Assembly: GCF_000313135.1 (NCBI RefSeq)
Contig: NW_004457280.1
Coordinates: 32,023 to 62,461 of the forward strand
Direction of reading: 5' to 3'
Source: Acanthamoeba castellanii str. Neff
Taxonomy: Eukaryota; Discosea; Longamoebia; Acanthamoebidae
DNA length: 30,439 bases
Shown: positions 19,291 through 28,688 of the stretch, piece after piece
Numbering within the stretch: the first letter of the stretch is position 1
Layout: each line of letters starts with the position of its first letter
The notes under the pieces: generated by a model
The model's input: only the letters and a program-made list of their open reading frames with translations
What the model was told of the DNA's origin: nothing
Databases searched by the model: none
Made by a program: the position numbers and the translations under genes

Positions 19291-22200
19291 ATGCAGGGAT
19301 TGCAAAATTTTCAATTTGGGAGGAAGGCGGCATTGATGAACTCATCTCCTTCGACGCTCTACAACACTTCGACGAACACGAGCACACAACCATCTTCATC
19401 TAATGGAGAAGGAAAGGCAGCGCTACACAATTCCTCCTCGAATGTCCTCACAACGACGAAGAAGGCCAGCAGCACGGGCAAGAAAGGAGCAGACGAGGAT
19501 TTTTCCTCTTCATCTGGCGAGTGGAACACCACCGCAGGCGGGCGTCGGTTGGGGCTGGGCCATCTCATCGTCGAATCGGTTCAGGGCGAATGGGTACTTG
19601 TTCAATCTTGATTTTGCTCAATTTATTTAAATTATTCTTTTTAATCTGAATAAACATTATTCTTTTGGTGCAGTTCATCGTCTCTACGCTCTCTATGCGG
19701 AAGGACACTACGATCTTGGCCGTGCATCCAGAGACAGGTACGCACAGCTCGGTCAGGTGATGCCTGGCCGGTGGTTCGCTTTCTCACCACTTTCTCACCT
19801 CCTCGCTCGCTGCTCTGTTCTCTGTGCACAGGCGCCCTCCAGTTTGCTGCAGTGAAGGGCAAGGACATCTTTCTCAACGAGAGCGAGGCAGTGGCCTACC
19901 TGAAGGCCAACTACCAGCTGAAGAACGCCACGTACGTGCTGTTCACTCCCTCCTCGATTATCGCGGGATAGTCCCACTTGAGTGATCTCTCTTGAGCCCA
20001 TGATCCCGATCCTCTTCATCATACCACCGTGTTCTATATTTATATTTATGTTCTAATTTATTCTCTATTTATATTTATGTTTAGTCTTTGAAAGGAGATG
20101 TTCCTCACCTGATCTGATCCACGCACGCACTGTGTTCAAATAGGCGAGCCGAAGCGCTTCTGGGTTATGTGTGCCTGCAGTCTGTCGGTGCTGCCTGGCT
20201 GGTAGTGGCCACAAAGGTTGAGCGCGCGCGCGCGCGCGCTCTCTCTCTCTCTCTCTTTCTTTACACTGCCGGCCTAGTCGTGCCCGTGTGCTCACATCGA
20301 GAATTGTCAATCTATGCACCGCCCAGGTGCGAAGGGACATGACGCTGCCCGGAGGCCATGGCGTGTTCACAATCATGGAAGCCAAATGGATGAAGATGGA
20401 TCTCAACTACCTGGGCTCACCCAACAAGTACGGCGTCAATTGCTTCTTTGTCATGAGCCAAGATGACAACAGCGCGCGTGTTTATTGATGTCGCTCGTTC
20501 GCTCGCTCACTCGCGAGCTGTTCTTCTTCTTCCCCGTTATAACAGGGTTGAAGCCAGGAACATGGAGGTCATGCAGGACTTCCCACTCGAGGGCCTCCAC
20601 TTCTATTGCGACACTTTCGACATCACCAGACCCTATCCCTCGCCCTATCCCGTCGACCAGTACGCTGCGCAACCGCCTCTCCCGACTTCTCTCTTTGTCC
20701 CCGGCATTGTGTGTGTGTGTGTGTGTGTGTTGTGTTCTCAGTATTTTTGACTATTGCTTCATTCCAGGTATTGCGAAGAATATGTGTGGAATGAGTGGCT
20801 AGCATCTCCATTTCAACGGTTCTTCTCTCCGCCTTTCAGTTCTTCAGCCAACGTTTATCGCCTTTTCTTCTAATTACTGGACCGCAGGGAGGGACTTCGC
20901 ATGTGGTGTGTGGTCATGCTCCAGGGCGTGGCGTTGACCAAGACGATCCCTGTGGCATCTCACAAACCAGCCTGTATGTACCTTCAGAACACAACACTGC
21001 TTTCGCGCCGCGGCTGCTTCGTTTGTTGCATGCTGACACCTACCCTTGCTCTCTGTGCGCAGTGCACCTTGGAGTGCTCACGCGAAAGAGTACCATCAAC
21101 GCCGGCACTCGGTACTACGCCCGTGGGCTCAACAAAGCCGGCGGGCCCGGTAACGAATCGGAATGCGAGTTGCTGATGTGGACCACCACAGCCCACTCGG
21201 ACCTGGTATGTACTCTGTTCCCCCTCGGCTACTGCACCGTTGTCCCCGACCAGTAGTTGATCACCAATCGTCAACATTGTGTCTCCCTAGATCAACTGGC
21301 GCGCGTTTTTGTGGCGGCGAGGCACAGTGCCCATCTGGTGGCGATCAGAGATGAAATCCGTACGTGTCCATTCATTTGCTGACCACTTGCATGATAGTAT
21401 AGTATAGCATAGTATAGTATAGTATGGTATGGTATAGTATAGTATAGTATAGCATAGCATAGCATGTAGTAAAAACGTAATAGTTAAAGCGTACTGTTTC
21501 TGTAGGTTGGCGAATCGCGCGTGGTGGTTGAGGCGGAGCACCCGTTCAAGGGCTCGGACAAATACTACGCTCGCCTCCTGCGAAGGTACGCCACTTCTTC
21601 CTTGTGTTCCTCATGCGACTCCACAACCTTGCTTGCCCTGTTGCCCTGGTGCGTCATGCTAAACGCGACTTCGTTTTCAGGTATGGGCCGCACCCCTTCA
21701 CCATATGCAACATGTTGCGAATCGGTGCCATGCACGAAGAATCCACGCTTACCGAGGTGAGTGAGTCAGCCCTCGTCCAGGTCTGTGTGCGCACCTGATG
21801 AACTGATGACCGCCGTTCGTTCCTTATATGGAACTCCAGTTTTTCGAACGATCGCTGGACGAGGTGAAGAAGATCATGCCCCTCGATGTCAAGATGATCA
21901 AGTTCGACTGGCATCACAACCTGAAGCAAATGGGCTCACAAAAGGCCATCGAAACTCTATGGACCCTGCTGCGCTCCTCTGTACAGAACGTGGGGCTGAG
22001 CTGTGGCCAGATCAGGTAATCGCTGACCTCGAGGCCTTGGTGCCCAAGCACAGTGTAATTCCTGACATTCTTGCGGTTCTTTGCATTGTCATTGTAGTCT
22101 GGTGGACGTGCGCGACGGCGAGAATGCGGATGACGACGACGGCGGATCCGAGGAGGGAGAGCTCCACGGGTCGCGAGAGTACGTCTCAGCCGCGGCTGCC

Positions 22201-25200
22201 GACAGCCACGGCGGCAGCGGTCGGATGTACTTTCGCTGGATGAAGCGGCAGAAGGGATTCATTCGCTTCAACTGCGCCGACAGCCTCGACCGCACCAACG
22301 TCGCCACATTTTGTACATTCCATTCCCCACCCATGCGCACACATGTGCTTGTTGGTTGCTCTGGGTTGGGCGACGTGACACTGACCGATCACGTGTGTGC
22401 TGTGTGTGTTGTGTGTGTTGTGTGTGTTGTGTGTGTTGTGTGTGTTGTGTGTTGTGTAGTCCATTCGTGGCAAGTTGTTGCCGAGATGTGCCGTCAGCTC
22501 GGTGTTTTTGACGACAAAGGAGGTACGATCGTTCACGCTCAAGTGATTATTTCTCTCTGAAAATTAATTGCAATCAATTTTGTTCTACCAGGTCCAACGG
22601 AGGAGTGGGGCCACTACGACCTCGAATTGCCGCAGCTGGTGGCTCGCCTTCCCTCTGCGCTCCTCGGCTCCCTCACCGAATTCTTTGGTACGCGCTCAAT
22701 TTGGGCCTCAAAATTGCCCTCTCTTGATTGGAGGTTGTGTATGTTGGCTTACAGCGTTGTTTGGGTGTTGTGATGTTAAACGTGTAGTGTACATGGGCGA
22801 TGTGATCTCGGTGCTCTACACCAACTCGCCGGCAATGCACAGCTCGTTGATGAGGGAATATTCACCCAACGTGGCTGCCCCGCGATCCAACGCCATCATC
22901 GTACGCTGCCTCCGTCAGTGCGCTTTTCCTTACGGTCCGCCTGCACACGATTACTAAACCACCTGATTATGGTTACCACACATGCAGGCCATTCAACGAC
23001 GGTACCAAAATGTGGTCAAGGACTCAACTCGCCAGCTGCAGTACAACATGATCCTCGGCCGAAAACTGTGCGTTCCATCGCCCTCGATGCACTTTTTTCT
23101 CGATCTTGTTTCTGGTTCTCACCTGTTTGGCTCCTCGCAGTGCGCACTGTTTCCCTTCGCTCGAGCCGAGCCCGTCGCGATTCGAGTGCGTGAGCAGCTA
23201 CCCGGCCTTCTCGCTCAAGACCGTGCCCTGTCTGTTCTCCGACCTCGAACCCGAGAAGTGGCTCCTGGTACGCTGCTATGTCATTGCATCAGCCAGCCAG
23301 CCAACCGACCTACGGACTCTGCTGAATTCGCTTTTTCCCCCTCTCATTCTACACAGGCGGACAAGCTCACGAACGAGCCCTTTTCGTGGATTGCGCCCAG
23401 CGGTTGTGATGTTCTCGAGGTAACTCGCACCCGTCCCCGTTTTCGTTCATACCAATTATTAATCCGTGTGTGTGTGTGTGTGTGTCTGTCTGTGCGTGCG
23501 TGCGTGCGTGTGTCTGTGTGTGCGTGTGTGCGTGGTGTGTGTTGTTCAAAACAGTTGTACATAGTGCTTCGACGGAGCTGCGACCTCAAAGAGTTCGCGC
23601 TGACCGTGACTGGCGGCGCCGGTGATGCGGCGTACCCCGTTTACGTTGACCTGTTCATCGGACCCTACCTCAACCGTCTGAGGTACCTCACCTCTCAACA
23701 TGGCTCCAGGCCTTCCTCCGACTCGCTCACTCACTCACTCACACCACGCTCACACACGCGGCCTTGCCACAGTATCGTGATGCAGGACCTCCCGCTCCCT
23801 CGGGTGACGGCCGGCACCAAGCTCTACTACGAAGTCCCCGCGCACACGTGGACCGCCTACGAGGGGCCGTCCATCTACGATTTTGGCGGTAAGCACTAAC
23901 ATACAATTTTCAATGATATATACACAATAATATTAATATAATATCCGATTTTACAATAATTCGTTCTTATGGGCAGATGCAGGAGGCAAGCGACCGAAGA
24001 CGAGGATCGTGCAGTTCCGCTTCCGCGGGCTTTCGTCGAGTCACTACATGACCATCGGCAAGATCGAGCTCTACGGCCAGGTGCCTCAGCCCTTGGGATC
24101 GCCCGAGCAGGCCTACGTACACACCCTTTACCCCGGCCCTCTTATCAAAGTCTATTGAACTTGGCCAACAAGCAATGCTCACTGTGTGCGTGTGTGCGTG
24201 TGCGGTGGTGCGTGTGCGTGTGTGTGTGCGTGTGTGTGTGTGTGTGTGCGTGTGTGCTGTGTGACATAACGAACTATGAATAGGATAACGTGATCCAAAA
24301 GGAAACGCACAGCAAGGTGAAAAGCATCCTCGAAGCGCTCGATATCGGGGAAGATGAGAAGCGGCGAGGCGACGCCGAGTGGAGCAGCTCGGAGGAAGAG
24401 GACGAAGGCGAAGAGAGCGACGGTCTGTCGCGCACGCCACTGGGTGGCCTCGACTTCAAAATGGAATCAACGCAGGAGAAGCGGAGCACCGACATGGTAC
24501 CCATACCCTGCGCACACCTGCCTGTCATCGCAGGTACACGCTCACCGCTTTCCGTGTGTCGTGTGGCGTGTGTCGTCGTGTGCAGGTTTTGGACATGTTC
24601 GGGGTGACTCCAGCGTTTCAAGGCGAAGAGGAGGACCTGCCGCGGTCCCGCTCGTCCTCACTCACACTCGCCTCCATGTCGGAGGTATCGCCCAGGTACT
24701 CTCTTCCCATTCATCATTGGATTCTTCCCGTTCCGGTCTCTCTAGCGAGTCATCAGCGATTGAGGGGCAGCCAACCCGCCGACCGCGGACTGACTCCTTC
24801 CCTTCAATTTGGCGCGTCGCAGGAACCCCTTCAAGAACCCGAGGGAGTTCACCATCCTGGGCGATCGGGCCATCGTGAGAGAGATCGAAGAGAAGGGAGT
24901 CGAAGGTGACGCGGTTTTCTTTTCTTTGTCGTCGCAATCAGCTTCTTTATTCTTTATTCTTTATTCTTTATTCTTTATTCTTTATTCTTTATGATCATTT
25001 CCTCTTCTGACGTGCGACCTTTCTGTGCCATATTTATGTATCCAGAGGTGTATGCTGAAACGGTGCGAAGTCTATTGTGCACCAAGGGCGAAAAGGCGCT
25101 AGACTTCACCGATACGCTGGAGCTCGAGTACCTGCGGTAAGCCAACGCGACACATACGACACGACACGACACTCATGACACACACGACGCCCACATTTGG

Positions 25201-28200
25201 AACGTGTTTGTTGACTAAGAAATCTAACTCCTTGCGTGCGTACAAGACTTTCGCTGGGATTGACCGCGGCGCAGAGGGACCAGATCCTGCTCAAGCTGCA
25301 CCAGAGCATCTTCTCCTACAACCCCTGCCGATTCGTCTTCCTCCACGACGAGAAGGCCCAAGATATCCTTTCCACCCTCCCTCGTGCGTGTCGTGCGCGT
25401 GCAGTGCTGTCGTGTGTCGTCGGTCGTGTCGTCGCGTCGTGTCGTGTCGTGTCGTGTCATGCGTGTGCGGTATACTTGGTGGTCGATGGTTCCTTGACTC
25501 CTGTGCACCTTCGATGCGTCGGGCCGCGAAGCACAAGTCGCCCAGCGTGTGCCACAACTGCAAGTCATCGCTGGGCTTCTTCTCCATCGGCGTGGCCCAG
25601 TGCTACTACTGCCACCACCGCTTCTGCTCCAGCTGCGTCGGCACGCCGACCAAGATCATCGAGTTCATGTGGGACAAGCCCCAGCCCGTCTGCAAGCGCT
25701 GCCAGGCCAAGCTCCTGCGCCAGGCCGAGCTCCTCACCAACGTGCAATACGAAATCGGTAATCGACGCGTTCTGTTTTTTTCTTTCTTCGGTGCCGCATC
25801 TAGTATGATTCTCACATTTCTGGCGTTCCTTGTGGTAACACACAACAGGCAAGCAGAAGAACATCATGCCTAAGGAGGAGGAAGCGCGAGAGGAGGTAAC
25901 ACACCCACACCCACACACACACACACGACACACGTTTTTTCTCACATTGGTCTTTCGCCTCGTTCGCTCAGCTCATCCGTACGTTGCATGAGGCGCGACC
26001 AGTGCCCAGCCTGGCCAGTTCCAGCTCCGACCTGCCCGCTGTACGTGTCGTTCGTTTGTTGAGCCCTTCCCCTGTTTGTTCGGCCAAGGTGGTTCCATGG
26101 CAGCCAACTGACTGACTTTGATTCACCAGGCGTTCTCCGACCTGCAAGCACGGCTCGCCTTCGCGTCGATGCCCACGGCCGTCTCGCTGGCCGACTACCC
26201 CTCCGCCTGCGTCCTTCTTGATGTGGTACTTTACCAATTCTACTATTATTCTTTTTATTTCTATTTCTGATTATTATTAATATTTCCTTTTTTCCTCGAT
26301 TAATTTTATTTTAATCGAACAGCCTACACGAGCCTTATCCGCTCCGATCGAAAGTGTTTTGGTTCCCGAGCACCTGCAAGTATCGTCCATCATCAGGGAG
26401 CAGGTGAATCATGACGTCCACCCATCATACCATGTCATACCATCTGAACGTTGTGGTTCACTCTCGGCAACGCGCTCTCTTTCCTTCGTTCCTTGTGTGG
26501 CGATCGACAGAGTTTTGCATCGTACTGGAGCGCGCCGGCGCAACAGGGTTGCGTGGAGATTCGCATCGCGCTCGCGGGACCGTCCGTGGTGCGTTCCTTC
26601 TCCATCGTTGTCGACGAGCTCGGCTACAGCGAGAGCGACGCGCCGATCGTGTCGCTGCTGGCCGGGCACACCATCTCCGACTGGCGCAACGTCGGCTCGT
26701 GGAACCTCGCCAACTTCACCCACCTCCTGCCCAACGTACGCCGTTTCCCTTTTGGACCACTTCCCCATCATGTGTCTACCTTGCGTTCAACATTTCCGAC
26801 ATTCTCGTGTGTGTGTTGCGTGTTGTGTGTTGTGTGTGTGTGTGTGTGTGTGTGTTCTTTCAGAGCAAGCGTGGCATACCGGCCGGGGAGTACCTTACCT
26901 TCGAACTCGAGCAACCGGAGGAGTGCCGCCTGCTGTCCTTCACGCTGCGACTACCCGAGCACGCCGCGGCCAGTCCTCCTCACTACACGGAAGGCAACAA
27001 CAACGACACCGACAACGTCGACAACAATGTCGACACTGTCGCAGCTGGCGACGACCGGCGCCCCAGCCCCAAGGCCAAGGAGCACGAGCCCGACACACCG
27101 CTGGGGCGGAGTGGCGAGCGAAGAGACCCGGAAGTGGTCAAGGCCTTGTCGACGACGGCGCGGGTGGAGGAGAAGGAGAAGGAGGTCTTCCTCCACCTGG
27201 GTCGGCTGCGGGTATACGGCGACGTGCTCGACATGTACAAGCTCGAACAGCGCGAGCAGGAGAAGAAGGCCTTCAAGCGGCGCAGCGCGCGGCTGGCCAT
27301 TAGTGCCAACGACGAGACCGCCGCCACGCTCGACGACTCGGCCCTCTCCACCACCACCTTCGCCTCATCGTCGCCGGACGAGCCCTCGTCGTCTGCCGAA
27401 CCGGCGGCGACGGGGCCTTCGCCCTTGGTAGTGAGCGGCGGCTTGATGGCGGCGCAGGCCGCGGCGGCGAGTGCGACGACGGCCGGCACGAGCGTGGCGT
27501 CGTTCCTCGCGTCGCTGCCGTCGTCCCTCTCGTCGCCCTTCACCTCGCCCTCGCCCACCTCCGTACTCCCGCGCGACCTGCCCCTCACCGGCCTCGAACG
27601 GATACTCTACGACCAAATCATGAACACCCCTTCGCCTCGCGTACGTCTGCCACGCACACGCACACGCACACGCACACGCACACGCACACGCACGAGCTAA
27701 CGCGAGTGTGAATGTGCAGAACTATAACTTGATCACGCCAGTGTGGGCGCAGTCGCGCAACGGGAAGCAGATGATCGACATCTGCATCGAGCCGAGCACG
27801 GTCACGGGCTTCGTGGCCCTGGTGCGGCACGGCGACGAGGGCTACCTGTCGCAGGTCAAGCTCATCCGCGTGCTGGCCATCGTGACGGGCGAGGCCAAGG
27901 GCGAGATCGTCTCCTTCCGCCCCGTCGGTCGCTTCGTCCTCCCCAAGGCCCGGCCACGCACCTACCTCTGCTTCGAGTTCTCGTCGTCGCCTTCCTCATC
28001 ATCATCATCATCGTCTTCGTCGTCGTCGTCGTCGTCGTCTCCTTCATCAACGACGCCATCGTCATGTGCGACGCCGGCGCCGCTGCGGGCCAACATCCTC
28101 ACCTTCCAATTCCTCTCCAACTACGGCGGGCGGGAGACCCAACCGCCGAAGATCTATCTCTTCAGCTCTGGCGCCTCATCGTCGTCGTCGTCGTCGGCCT

Positions 28201-28232
28201 CGTCGAGTTCTTCCTCCACCACCGAGCAGTAG
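19291..28232 (+). CDS. SAC9: SAC9-type phosphoinositide phosphatase, 36 exons
   Basis: Thirty-six exons join in phase to 1748 residues; plant SAC9 has about 1630-1650. First exons: 19291-19593, 19674-19737, 19832-19931, 20144-20216, 20327-20427, 20546-20659, 20768-20818, 20888-20973; last exons: 26511-26735, 26864-27640, 27720-28232. The Sac domain covers about 100-600 with PGTRYLARG-like NAGTRYYARGLN, WRRGTVPIWW and the catalytic FNCADSLDRTN (Cys about 538), a CX5R motif. Plant SAC9 shares the unusual CADSLDRTN form. Family role: dephosphorylation of membrane phosphoinositides. Then come LYTNSPAMHS...IQRRYQNVVKDSTRQ, an acidic linker, a FYVE-like CX2C-x13-CX2C-x4-CX2C-x18-CX2C finger (1078-1128) without the RRHHCR motif, and C-terminal beta-rich regions (YWSAPAQQGCVEIRIALAG, ELGYSESDAPIV) like SAC9. 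The WW domain of plant SAC9 is not seen. One intron is U12-type. The first in-frame ATG after a stop at 19135 was taken as start; ATG 19336 is an alternative. Confidence 0.9.
21393..21465. repeat. Pentamer repeat (TATAG)n with CATAG variants
   Basis: About 14 copies of a 5-nt TATAG/CATAG/TATGG unit inside SAC9-gene intron 10 (21360-21505). It is unrelated to the CACGA family. Confidence 0.9.
22397..22458. repeat. TGTGTGTTG repeat
   Basis: About six copies of a 9-nt unit directly upstream of the acceptor of SAC9 exon 15 (22460), so it also serves as the polypyrimidine-like tract of that acceptor. Confidence 0.85.
23465..23545. repeat. GT/GCGT simple repeat in SAC9-type gene
   Basis: Alternating GT with TGCG and TCTG interruptions, in intron 23420-23554. 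Confidence 0.8.
24181..24265. repeat. GT-rich repeat with GTGCGGTGGTGCGTG unit
   Basis: GT-rich tract in intron 24117-24283 of the SAC9-type gene. It contains GTGCGGTGGTGCGTGTG, the complement of the CACCACCGCAC unit seen in introns of genes 1 and 2. Confidence 0.8.
24943..24992. repeat. Heptamer repeat (TTCTTTA)n
   Basis: About seven perfect copies in intron 24906-25045 of the SAC9-type gene. Pyrimidine-rich and AT-rich, unlike the CA/CACGA arrays. Confidence 0.92.
25363..25508 (+). other. U12-type AT-AC intron of the SAC9-type gene
   Basis: The intron starts ATATCCTTT, the U12 5' splice-site consensus in its AT form. It contains TTCCTTGAC (25490-25498), a match to the U12 branch consensus TTCCTTRAY, and ends in AC 11 nt after the branch A (25497). 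Upstream exon 25247-25362 ends in phase 1 and downstream exon 25509-25757 starts with the two bases needed. The joined protein runs from DEKAQ into ASMRRAAKHKSPSVCHNC. A GT-AG reading needs a poor GTGTCG donor and an acceptor inside the exon. Established: Acanthamoeba has minor-spliceosome components. Confidence 0.85.
27652..27692. repeat. Hexamer repeat (CACACG)n
   Basis: About six copies in the last intron of the SAC9-type gene (27641-27719). Same unit as the ROK-intron array at 4811. Confidence 0.85.
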
Positions 28233-28688
28233 CAAGGTAAGGTTGTGACGAAGAAAAGAAGAGAAGAGAAGAGAAGAAGGAGGTAAAAGTGCCACTATTT
28301 ATTTGGAAGACACAAATTCAAACATATTACCTCGTGATTTCGTGGTTACCATGCAACGAGCAAGGCGCTTTCCTTTTTGGTGGAATATGACGGTTGAAAA
28401 AACAAAGAATTCAAACTAAAACACAAGCGCGGGGAGGCCACCAAACGGCGATTCCTTCATCGATTCCTACCCTCGCCCCTCAACAGCCTGGTCGATTCCC
28501 AAAGGTACAGTTCTTTCTTGTTTTTATTTCGCTTTAGAATTAGATTTAAACTCTCTTTCGATTTCTGAAATCTTTCAGAAATAACCTGTAATATTTGTTT
28601 ATCTATTTATTGATTTTTAGTGGAGACATTTGGTTTCATTCATCTTTAGTTATATTTTAATACTTTATTTATTTATTGGGTGCAGAGA
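28233..28688 (+). other. Spacer with 3' UTR of SAC9 gene, and promoter and 5' UTR of the CH-domain gene
   Basis: No coding exon was recognised. A donor AAAG|GTACAG at 28505 and an acceptor TGCAG at 28685, three bases before the ATG, define a probable 181-nt 5' UTR intron (AT-rich). The CH-gene promoter should then lie in about 28240-28480. Confidence 0.5.
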
